This document shows, piece by piece, positions 51,999 to 59,053 of a DNA stretch of 64,000 nucleotides. Made by a program: the position numbers and the translations under genes. The DNA comes from Gracilimonas sp040877545 (lineage in GTDB: Bacteria; Bacteroidota; Rhodothermia; Balneolales; Balneolaceae). Location of the stretch: NCBI GenBank assembly GCA_040877545.1, contig JBBDNN010000062.1, positions 1 to 64,000 of the forward strand, written 5' to 3'. How positions within the stretch are numbered: the first letter of the stretch is position 1; each line of letters opens with the position of its first letter. The notes beneath the pieces are model-generated. The model was not told where the DNA came from and ran no database searches. It saw nothing but the letters and a program-made list of their open reading frames with translations.

Positions 51999-52615
51999 TT
52001 TTTCGGGGTTAGTTGTGCTATTTTCTTTCTGTACATTTTCTCCACTTCCATCACCTCAGAGAGATAAGATCTCGTTTGCCTTTCACTAACCGAAGATTGG
52101 CTGATACCCAGCATCTTTCCAATTTTGTGTTGCGAATATTCTGGATTCATCAGGCTTACGCTAACTATTTCCGCCGAACCCGGGGACCACTTATCCATCG
52201 CTATTAACATCAGGCGCAGGTATAGGTTCATTTCTTCATTAAATACAGTGTCGAAGGTAGTAATGCTGAGTGTTTTTTTCTCAGATTTTAATTGTTCAAA
52301 ACCCTGCCCCGAGTTTACAAAGGCTTCTCCGTTAGATTCTGTGATTTTTGTGGACTCAAAATCTTTCTCCCCCACCCCGATAGCGGTTCGTATATCCAGG
52401 TTTTTATGGCTTTTAATGTCTGCCTTGATCTTCACAGCAGCTAAAAAAGCTTTTTTGGGATCAGCAATTTGCAGTTGAAAACTATCACCCCGAAAAATTT
52501 CCCAGTCTCCGGGGCTGTTCCCGAAATCATCAAGAGAATTTTTTAAAACCGATAACCAATAGCTGGTTTCTGATTTTCTTGAATTAATTATATCACCGGT
52601 TATTACGCCTATCAT
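51995..52615 (-). CDS. SatD-family protein: cyclase-like domain plus helix-turn-helix
   Basis: 206 residues from the ATG at 52615; an upstream ATG at 52636 would extend into the operator. The N-terminal domain (1-110) follows the class III nucleotidyl cyclase pattern. VITGDIINSR has an Asp at residue 8, FRGDSFQLQI an Asp at 44, and DIRTAIGVGE resembles the RIGIHTG segment. GEAFVNSGQGFEQL resembles the VNxAxRLE segment but lacks the transition-state Arg (Gly105). Residues about 158-182 (YSQHKIGKMLGISQSSVSERQ) form a helix-turn-helix. I infer a ligand-sensing transcriptional regulator, probably of its own operon with DUF3307. The family name is established; the cyclase comparison is my reading. 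Confidence 0.75.
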   Translation of the reverse strand: MIGVITGDIINSRKSETSYWLSVLKNSLDDFGNSPGDWEIFRGDSFQLQIADPKKAFLAAVKIKADIKSHKNLDIRTAIGVGEKDFESTKITESNGEAFVNSGQGFEQLKSEKKTLSITTFDTVFNEEMNLYLRLMLIAMDKWSPGSAEIVSVSLMNPEYSQHKIGKMLGISQSSVSERQTRSYLSEVMEVEKMYRKKIAQLTPKK

Positions 52616-52622
52616 GCCATAA

Positions 52623-52670
52623 TATCGGGGAAGCATCCGATAATGTCAATTATCGGCTATTTATCCGATA
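52623..52670. promoter_or_regulatory. Four-half-site operator before satD-DUF3307
   Basis: On the plus strand TATCGG (52623-52628), CCGATA (52637-52642), TATCGG (52651-52656) and CCGATA (52665-52670) alternate in orientation, each starting exactly 14 nt after the previous one. The central pair makes a perfect CCGATAAT-gtca-ATTATCGG palindrome. The array ends 8 nt before the SatD ATG. The spacing implies cooperative binding of two dimers, most simply by SatD itself. Confidence 0.8.
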
Positions 52671-52704
52671 GAAGAGTTGAAAGTATTCTATCATAATTAT
52701 CCCA

Positions 52705-53142
52705 TTAGCCAGGATAACTGCCCCCTATATAATTGTGGAGCGAATCAATCTCCACCTTTTGTTTTTCGATGGTGGCTTTAACTACATCACCAATTGAAAT
52801 AACGCCCACTATTTTTTCTGAATCCAATACCGGAAGGTGGCGAATTTTTTTCTCAGTCATTAGTTGCATGCAAAGGTTCATGGTATCGGATGAAGAAACA
52901 CGATACACCTGATCGGTCATTATTTCATGCACCTTTGTTTCCTTGGATGTGCGGCCTTTCAGAATTACTTTATTTCTGTAATCACGCTCCGATATTATTC
53001 CCACCAATTTTTCACCTTTCGTAACCAATAAAGCACCAATATTATGTTCAGCCATTTTTTCAATGGCAGTATAAACTGTTTCATCAGGACCAATGGCATG
53101 AATTTCGTTACCTTTCTTACTTAGAAGTTCTTTTACCTGCAT
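52705..53142 (-). CDS. Two-CBS-domain protein
   Basis: 145 residues, almost entirely a Bateman module: CBS1 (about 8-60, NIGALLVTKGEKLVGIISERDYRN) and CBS2 (about 72-125, IRHLPVLDSEKIVGVISIGDVVKA). Such stand-alone proteins bind adenine nucleotides and regulate partner enzymes. The partner is unknown. Monocistronic; 192 nt of gene-free DNA lie upstream. Confidence 0.9.
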   Translation of the reverse strand: MQVKELLSKKGNEIHAIGPDETVYTAIEKMAEHNIGALLVTKGEKLVGIISERDYRNKVILKGRTSKETKVHEIMTDQVYRVSSSDTMNLCMQLMTEKKIRHLPVLDSEKIVGVISIGDVVKATIEKQKVEIDSLHNYIGGSYPG

Positions 53143-53334
53143 ATTATTCTCTCAATAGGTTCTTTGATTAGTATCAATAAACTGAAATCTGTGAATATTG
53201 CAAGGATTTCAGAAAAATAATTTCTGTTATTTTAACCAGTTTGGTGCAGCTGTGGTTCATTTGATCATCCTAAGAAAAATAGGTACTGCGAATTATACCG
53301 ATCTAAACAAGCCTGTGGCTTAAAAAACTGCAAT

Positions 53335-53565
53335 TCACAGCTCTGATCCAAAAACCTCAACCCAAAGTGCTTCTACCTCATCGCGTGCCCACTGGTGCCG
53401 GCGTAGAAATTTCATACTTGATTTTATACTCGGATTACTTTTGAAACAGTTAATATCCACATGATGGCTAAGCTGTTCCCATCCATAATACTCCTGCAAA
53501 TCAGTTACAATTTGCTTGAGTTTTATACCATGAAGCGGGTTATTAGGTTGTTTTTGAGTCATCAA
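53335..53565 (-). CDS. VF530-family small protein
   Basis: 76 residues matching VF530: NNPLHGIKLKQIVTDL, YYGWEQLSHHVDINCF, NPSIKSSMKFLRRHQWAR and VEALWV. Structures of relatives show a small helical domain thought to bind DNA; the role is not established. Two adjacent ATG-type codons (53565, 53562) compete as start. Downstream of the hydrolase gene on the same strand, 63 nt away. Confidence 0.88.
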   Translation of the reverse strand: MMTQKQPNNPLHGIKLKQIVTDLQEYYGWEQLSHHVDINCFKSNPSIKSSMKFLRRHQWARDEVEALWVEVFGSEL

Positions 53566-53628
53566 ACCGGTAAAAATTCTGGGGTATTTTTTATTAGAGG
53601 TTTTTTCAAAATCGTAATCTTATTAAAG

Positions 53629-54549
53629 TTAATGCTGCAACCAGTGGAACATTTTTGAAATAGCTATTTCCCTGACCTCTTCGCAGGATAGGAAAATATC
53701 ATGAATGCCGCCTTTCACTTCCAGGAATTCAACTTCCTTGCCGAGCCTTTTTCCATATTCTTTTATATGCTCCACATTTAATACCATATCGCTTTCAAAA
53801 ATTATTTCATCCCATTTTTTAGGCTGGCTTGATTTGTCGGAGTGTATAATTAAGATTGGTACCTGTATTTCGGATGCTTGATGTAATTTTCTTTGAGCCA
53901 CGTACACCGCATACACCCACTTCAGGTAAGCAGGAAAACCACCAATGGGTTTCCACTCTTCTTTAAAATCCCATTCACCTTTATGTTTCATGGAAATACT
54001 TGAGCCATATAAATGTGCAAATGGTTTTTTACGAAAGGCATAAGGATTAAAAAAAGACAGTAATCCTGATAACGGCACGATCACATATTTTTGCCAGGTG
54101 GTTAAATTAAATTCAAGAAAAGGAGCATTTAGAATTAATGCATCTACCAGGCCTTTATTTTTGCCCTCGTTTAAATATAAGCTACTGATTAACCCACCGG
54201 TAGAATGCCCGAGTAAAACAATTTCCTTCTCATTTTCTGTTTGAATGATATCCAGGGCGGTGTTTATTTCCTCGTAATATTCCCGTAACGATCGGCAGTA
54301 ATTCTGATGTTGATGAGGGAGAATTGAACGGCCATGCTTTCTAAGATCAAGCGCATAGAAGTTATAATCCTGTTCATGAAATTCATCAGCGAGGTGAACA
54401 TGAAAAAAATAGTCGTTATAGCCGTGTATAAAGAGCACCGATTTCCGCCCATTAACATTTTTGCCTGAACGAATGAGGGTGGCGATAACACGTCCTTCAT
54501 AATCATCGGCCATTTGCAAGGTTTGTTCAGGGAAATTATCTAAGGTCAT
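53629..54549 (-). CDS. Alpha/beta hydrolase (lysophospholipase-like)
   Basis: 306 residues. Oxyanion region LFIHGYNDYFFH, nucleophile elbow LLGHSTGG (Ser about residue 119), an acid in IPILIIHSD-type strand and the catalytic His in VKGGIHDIFLS near the C-terminus. Related to serine aminopeptidase S33/monoacylglycerol lipase proteins. It starts 4 nt after the YwbE gene on the same strand. Confidence 0.87.
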   Translation of the reverse strand: MTLDNFPEQTLQMADDYEGRVIATLIRSGKNVNGRKSVLFIHGYNDYFFHVHLADEFHEQDYNFYALDLRKHGRSILPHQHQNYCRSLREYYEEINTALDIIQTENEKEIVLLGHSTGGLISSLYLNEGKNKGLVDALILNAPFLEFNLTTWQKYVIVPLSGLLSFFNPYAFRKKPFAHLYGSSISMKHKGEWDFKEEWKPIGGFPAYLKWVYAVYVAQRKLHQASEIQVPILIIHSDKSSQPKKWDEIIFESDMVLNVEHIKEYGKRLGKEVEFLEVKGGIHDIFLSCEEVREIAISKMFHWLQH

Positions 54550-54553
54550 AAAT

Positions 54554-54745
54554 TCACTTTATTTCCTTAATCCGGCCAATTTGTCCATCGGTGAGGCGAA
54601 CCTTTATTCCGTGTGGATGTGTGGAGCTTTTGGTTAAAATATCTTGTACCACTCCATAAGTTATGTTTCCATTTCGCTGATCTTTTTTGAGTACAATTCC
54701 CACTTTCATACCGGGTTTTATATTTTTCCGGGTGTTTCCCTGCAT
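54554..54745 (-). CDS. YwbE-family protein
   Basis: 63 residues: NIKPGMKVGIVLKKDQRNG, VQDILTKSSTHPHGIKVRL and GQIGRIKEI, the complete YwbE pattern, a small SH3-like beta barrel (KOW-like) of unknown function. Its ATG touches the stop of the DUF1801 gene and its stop lies 4 nt before the hydrolase start, so all three are one transcript. Confidence 0.9.
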   Translation of the reverse strand: MQGNTRKNIKPGMKVGIVLKKDQRNGNITYGVVQDILTKSSTHPHGIKVRLTDGQIGRIKEIK

Positions 54746-55171
54746 TTAATCTCCTGTCTTATATTTCTTTTCAATTACTGAAACGGATGATATAATTAAT
54801 TTTTTCAGTACATCTTCGTCCACATCAGAGAGTGTTTTTATATATAAACATGATTTTCCGGTTTTATGTTTGCCAAGCTTCTCAAGGAGTTCTTCATACT
54901 TCAAAAAGCCGGTCATTATGTATAAAGTAATATTCTGCTTCCTGTTAGAAAACCCAGCCAAAAACCAGTCGCCTTCGCGGCCACTTTCGTACTTATAGTG
55001 ATAATCCCCAAATCCAATAATGCTGCTTCCCCACATTTTTCCTTCGCTACCCGCAGCAGATTTCATGATATGATAGATTTCCTGGCAATCCTGTTTCCGT
55101 TGTTCATCGTCAATTGCGTCCAGGTAATCTTGGACACTTTTATCAGTTTTCTGAGTTTTTAATTCTGCCAT
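54746..55171 (-). CDS. DUF1801-domain protein
   Basis: 141 residues of the YdhG-like fold: QDYLDAIDDEQRKQDCQEIYHIM, GFGDYHYKYESGREGDWFLAGFSNRKQNI (broken across residues 52-80) and YIMTGF, LGKHKTGKSCLYIKTL. Relatives resemble frataxin-like or iron-chaperone folds, but the function is unproven. First gene of the DUF1801-ywbE-hydrolase-(VF530) run; diverges from the Nramp-like transporter gene. Confidence 0.87.
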   Translation of the reverse strand: MAELKTQKTDKSVQDYLDAIDDEQRKQDCQEIYHIMKSAAGSEGKMWGSSIIGFGDYHYKYESGREGDWFLAGFSNRKQNITLYIMTGFLKYEELLEKLGKHKTGKSCLYIKTLSDVDEDVLKKLIISSVSVIEKKYKTGD

Positions 55172-55319
55172 AATTATTTTTTAGCCTTAAAATTTGAAAG
55201 CACAAAACTGGGGACGGAATAAACTCCTATCCAATATTTAACAAGAAATTTGTGCTTTAGTGTTTCTGTGACATTAATTTGTTTTGGGATTTTAGCAGTT
55301 ACATACTATATACACAACC

Positions 55320-56555
55320 ATGAAAATGTCACTACGAAAATATTTTGGGCCAAGTACGCTTGTTGCGGCAGCTTTTATTGGCCCAGGTACAGTAACAGTA
55401 TGTACGCTTGCCGGCGTTCGTTCGGGCTATGTATTGCTGTGGGCACTTCTTTTTTCTGTGATAGCCACTATCATACTTCAGGAAATGACAGGAAGATTAG
55501 GCCTGATTACACGTAAAGGTTTTGGGGAAGCAATTCGAGACGAATTTAAGAATCCCATTGCCCGAATCATAAGTATCATTCTTGTTTTAAGTGCCATCGT
55601 TCTTGGCAATGCCGCCTACGAAAGTGGAAATATTTCAGGAGCTGTGTTAGGCTGGCAGGAATTTTTTATTGATTTTGATGTCACAGTAAACGGTTATGCT
55701 ATTTCCCTAACCCCTTTTATTATCGGAGGTATCGCTTTCTGGCTGCTTTTTGCGGGAAGTTTTAAAAGAATACTAAATTTCATGATTGCCCTGGTAGTAG
55801 TAATGAGCATTGTATTTGTAACTACCGCTATTATAATTGGTCCCGATCTCATCGCTATTTTGAAAGGCTTATTAATTCCCGTAGCCACACCTGATGAGCT
55901 GCTTACGGTGATTGCCCTGATCGGGACAACCGTTGTTCCCTACAATTTATTCTTACATGCATCTACCGTTCAGGAACGGTATTCCCGGCCATCTCAACTC
56001 TCAGATATGCGTAAAGAGAATGCAGTTGGTATTATTCTCGGCGGCATTATATCCATGAGTGTTGTGATTACCAGCGCGGTTGCTTTTAGCGGAGAAGTGG
56101 TGGATGTTACGAGCGCTTCGGTAATGGCTACTCAGCTTGAGCCTTTATTGGGAAATTGGGCATCCGGATTTATGGGCCTTGGGTTATTTGCCGCTGGAAT
56201 TTCATCTGCAGTTACAGCACCACTGGCCGCCGCTTATGCTGCAAAAGGAATTTTAGGTTGGGAAAATGGACTCAGAGACATAAAATTCCGGACGGTTTGG
56301 ATGTTTGTATTACTTATGGGAGTTTTATTTTCATCGCTGAGTATTAATCCTGTTCAGTTGATTGAATTTGCACAGGCTGCCAATGGAATTTTACTTCCGC
56401 TGATCGCAATCTTCTTAATTTATATAATGAATAAAGCAGTATTGCTTGGTACTTACCGGAACTCACTCCTTCAAAATCTTATGGGTGCTATAGTAATAAT
56501 TGTTGCTTTTCTGGTGGGATTCAGAGGCTTAAATTCAGTTTTCAATTTTATTTAA
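55320..56555 (+). CDS. Nramp-superfamily transporter of the 5-oxoprolinase operon
   Basis: 411 residues, about 11 helices in the LeuT-type Nramp fold. TM1 reads FIGPGTVTVCTLAG where metal-transporting Nramps have DPGN; TM6 reads VPYNLFLHAS where they have (M/A)PHNxxLHS. The metal-ligand Asp and the His are thus missing. In Bacillus subtilis YcsG, a relative, also sits with ycsF (pxpA) and kipI/kipA. Import of 5-oxoproline or a related amino acid rather than Mn2+/Fe2+ is therefore a fair inference. Its stop overlaps the pxpA ATG by one base. Confidence 0.82.
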   Translation: MKMSLRKYFGPSTLVAAAFIGPGTVTVCTLAGVRSGYVLLWALLFSVIATIILQEMTGRLGLITRKGFGEAIRDEFKNPIARIISIILVLSAIVLGNAAYESGNISGAVLGWQEFFIDFDVTVNGYAISLTPFIIGGIAFWLLFAGSFKRILNFMIALVVVMSIVFVTTAIIIGPDLIAILKGLLIPVATPDELLTVIALIGTTVVPYNLFLHASTVQERYSRPSQLSDMRKENAVGIILGGIISMSVVITSAVAFSGEVVDVTSASVMATQLEPLLGNWASGFMGLGLFAAGISSAVTAPLAAAYAAKGILGWENGLRDIKFRTVWMFVLLMGVLFSSLSINPVQLIEFAQAANGILLPLIAIFLIYIMNKAVLLGTYRNSLLQNLMGAIVIIVAFLVGFRGLNSVFNFI

Positions 56556-57313
56556 TGATGATGCAAATCGACCTTAATTGTGATATGGGTGAATCGTACG
56601 GAAATTATGTTTCCGGCCAGGATGAATTTATCATGCCATACATCTCGAGTTGCAATATTGCCTGTGGTTTTCATTCCGGTGATCCTGTGACAATCACAAA
56701 AACCATTGAGCTGGCGCTTAGGAATGATGTGGCTGTTGGCGCTCATCCCTCTTATCCCGATTTGCAGGGTTTTGGCAGAAGGGTGATGAATTTAACAGAG
56801 GAAGAAATTGAATCTTGTGTGTTGTATCAGGTATCAGCTTTAAAAGGAATGACGGAATCGCTGGGTGGAAAACTTCATCATGTAAAACCACACGGGGCTT
56901 TATATAACCAGGCCTCGACAGATGAATCTACAGCAAATGCAATTGTGGAAGCCATTCTCAAAGTTGATCTTAATTTAATTCTTTATGCACCTGATAAATC
57001 GACTTTAGCGGTTATTGCACGGAAAAAAGGATTGAAAGTACGCGGTGAAGTTTTTGCGGATCGTTGTTATGAAGATGACCTTTGTTTACGTTCCAGGACA
57101 TTAGATGGCGCGGTTCTTCATAAAAGGGATGAGGTGCTGGCACAACTTGATTTGATGATCCGGAAAGGTGCGGTTAAGACCTTTGGCGGAAAGGAAATCT
57201 CAATTACAGTACAAACTATTTGCCTGCACAGCGACACATCAGGTTCTGCTGAATTAGCCAAAGAAATCCATGACTTTTTGATATCACAGAATGTGGAAAT
57301 CACTTCAGATTAA
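56555..57313 (+). CDS. pxpA: 5-oxoprolinase subunit A (LamB/YcsF family)
   Basis: 252 residues, standard size. Motifs: DLNCDMGESYGNY near the N-terminus, NIACGFHSGDP, AVGAHPSYPDLQGFGRR and VKPHGALYNQ. With PxpB and PxpC it cleaves 5-oxoproline (pyroglutamate) to glutamate with ATP. Three tandem ATG codons at 56555-56563 leave the exact start open. Overlaps pxpB by 23 nt. Confidence 0.95.
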   Translation: MMMQIDLNCDMGESYGNYVSGQDEFIMPYISSCNIACGFHSGDPVTITKTIELALRNDVAVGAHPSYPDLQGFGRRVMNLTEEEIESCVLYQVSALKGMTESLGGKLHHVKPHGALYNQASTDESTANAIVEAILKVDLNLILYAPDKSTLAVIARKKGLKVRGEVFADRCYEDDLCLRSRTLDGAVLHKRDEVLAQLDLMIRKGAVKTFGGKEISITVQTICLHSDTSGSAELAKEIHDFLISQNVEITSD

Positions 57314-57989
57314 CGGAAATCATTGGAAATGCAGAGTATTGAGCGAACAAGCCTTACTCCTGGAGCCCCGGGCAAAAACAATTCCTCTTGAAAGTATTCA
57401 TCAAACCACGCGAATTCTCGAACAGGCTGAAATAGCTGGAGTAGTTGATATTGTGCCGGCTTATAACAGCATCGCAATCATTTATGAGCGGCTGCTTTTT
57501 GAGGTGGAAGCTGAGGTAGTAAAAATTCAGCAGTCAGCATCAAATCAGGAAATCGAATCGAGAGATGAAAAAAATCACATGGTTCCTGTTTGCTATGAGT
57601 TGGGAATGGATTGGAAAGCCGTTCAGAAACTTACATCACAAGAAAGAGAAGAGGTAATTCAAAAGCATCTGGCAGCAGAATATAAAGTAGCGATGATGGG
57701 ATTTATTCCCGGTTTTGTGTATTTGCAGGGATTAGATGAGTCAATAGCCTGCCCAAGAAAAGAAAATCCGCGGATTGCAGTACCGGCTGGTTCGGTGGGG
57801 ATTGGGGGAAATCAGGCGGGAATATATTCGCTTGAAAGTCCGGGAGGATGGCAGATTATTGGCCGAACACCTGTTTCTTTTTTTGATCCGGAAATTAATC
57901 CGCCTACCCAGGTAAAGCCCGGAGATCAACTGGCTTTTGAGCGAATTACCAAAGCTGAATTCCAAGAATTAAATGAAGCTCCTAAATGA
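57291..57989 (+). CDS. pxpB: 5-oxoprolinase subunit B (KipI-like)
   Basis: 232 residues. An N-terminal domain (about 1-85) and a cyclophilin-like C-terminal domain with MGFIPGFVYLQGLDE, CPRKENPRIAVPAGSVGIGG and SPGGWQIIGRTP. It is homologous to KipI of B. subtilis and to the N-terminal part of urea amidolyase-associated proteins. Stop overlaps the pxpC start by 4 nt (ATGA). Confidence 0.94.
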   Translation: MWKSLQINGNHWKCRVLSEQALLLEPRAKTIPLESIHQTTRILEQAEIAGVVDIVPAYNSIAIIYERLLFEVEAEVVKIQQSASNQEIESRDEKNHMVPVCYELGMDWKAVQKLTSQEREEVIQKHLAAEYKVAMMGFIPGFVYLQGLDESIACPRKENPRIAVPAGSVGIGGNQAGIYSLESPGGWQIIGRTPVSFFDPEINPPTQVKPGDQLAFERITKAEFQELNEAPK

Positions 57990-58921
57990 AAGGCAGCCTG
58001 AAAATACTGGACGGCGGGTTATTCACAACGATTCAAGATTCGGGAAGGACCGGCTACCGGAAATATGGCATTCCGGTTTCCGGGGTGATGGATTCCCATT
58101 CATATAAACTTGCCAATTGGCTGGCGGGGAATTCTGTTTCAGCGCCCGTGCTGGAAATGACTTTGAAAGGAGGAACTTGCAGATTTCTTTCAGAAGCTGC
58201 TGTTGGCATTACCGGAGCGGATATGAATGCAATGTTGAATGATCAACCTGTTGAGATCAACAAAAGCATTAATGCTAACAAAGGGGATGAATTAACCTTT
58301 GGATATGCAAAATCTGGCTGCAGAACGTATTTGGCAATTCACGGCTCATGGAAAATAGACAAAGTGATGGATAGTTGTTCGACCTATACCACCGCAAAAT
58401 TTGGTGGGATGAAGGGAAGAAAATTACAAAAAGAGGATGTGCTGGAGTGGGAATATGAACCTCTTTCCAAAGTGGAAAAGCAAGTGCCGCAATCTTTGAT
58501 TCCCTACTATTCATCTTCGGGAAATCGCATCCGGGTTATTGCGGGGCCAGAGTGGGAGAGGTTATCTAAAGCAAATCAGGAGCGTTTATTAGAAACGGAG
58601 TTTAAAATCTCCCCCCAAAGTAACAGGATGGGGATCAGGTTAAAAAATCAGACCCCATTTGACGCCGAAGTTTCAGGTTTGCTTTCTTCAGCAGTAGTTC
58701 CCGGTATAATTCAACTTCCAGCCCCCGGCAGCCCCATAATTTTGATGCAAGACGGCCAAACCGCCGGCGGCTATCCACGAATTGCCAAAGTGATAGATAT
58801 CGATTTGTGGAGAATGGCGCAGCTTGCACCTCATGCCACTATCTCATTTAATATGATTGATATTGAGGAGGCGAAGAAATTGAGCAAGTATCAAGCTAGC
58901 TTGTATGAAGTGTTGGAATGA
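57986..58921 (+). CDS. pxpC: 5-oxoprolinase subunit C (KipA-like)
   Basis: 311 residues. GLFTTIQDSGRTGYRKYGIPVSGVMD (about 11-36), the hallmark DSGRxGY..GxPxSGxMD, then GTCRFL, HGSWKID, SNRMGIRL and LPAPGSPIILMQDGQTAGGYPRI. Biotin-dependent-carboxylase-like domain 2 family. Last gene of the operon; the convergent ATPase gene ends 132 nt away. Confidence 0.94.
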   Translation: MKGSLKILDGGLFTTIQDSGRTGYRKYGIPVSGVMDSHSYKLANWLAGNSVSAPVLEMTLKGGTCRFLSEAAVGITGADMNAMLNDQPVEINKSINANKGDELTFGYAKSGCRTYLAIHGSWKIDKVMDSCSTYTTAKFGGMKGRKLQKEDVLEWEYEPLSKVEKQVPQSLIPYYSSSGNRIRVIAGPEWERLSKANQERLLETEFKISPQSNRMGIRLKNQTPFDAEVSGLLSSAVVPGIIQLPAPGSPIILMQDGQTAGGYPRIAKVIDIDLWRMAQLAPHATISFNMIDIEEAKKLSKYQASLYEVLE

Positions 58922-59053
58922 GGGTAAGATTATTTGCTCGAATCTAAATTTCCAAAGTTAACCCATCTATATAATCGAGCAGGTTTGCTGTGAAAAAGAC
59001 TCTCTTCCAGTAAATTGAAAGAAGTTACTACGAACTCTCTTGCCTGTAAGCTT

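Noticed and set aside
51995..52615. Active nucleotidyl cyclase of an anti-phage signalling system
   Set aside because: The transition-state Arg is absent and a DNA-binding domain is attached, so a regulator is more likely; no other defence genes are nearby.
55320..58921. Mn2+/Fe2+ uptake operon
   Set aside because: The Nramp-like protein lacks the DPGN and MPH metal motifs and is fused in an operon with 5-oxoprolinase genes.
58935..58981. TGCTCGA / TCGAGCA inverted repeat between convergent pxpC and the ATPase gene
   Set aside because: Seven-base arms with a 33-nt loop and no T tract; too weak to call a terminator.
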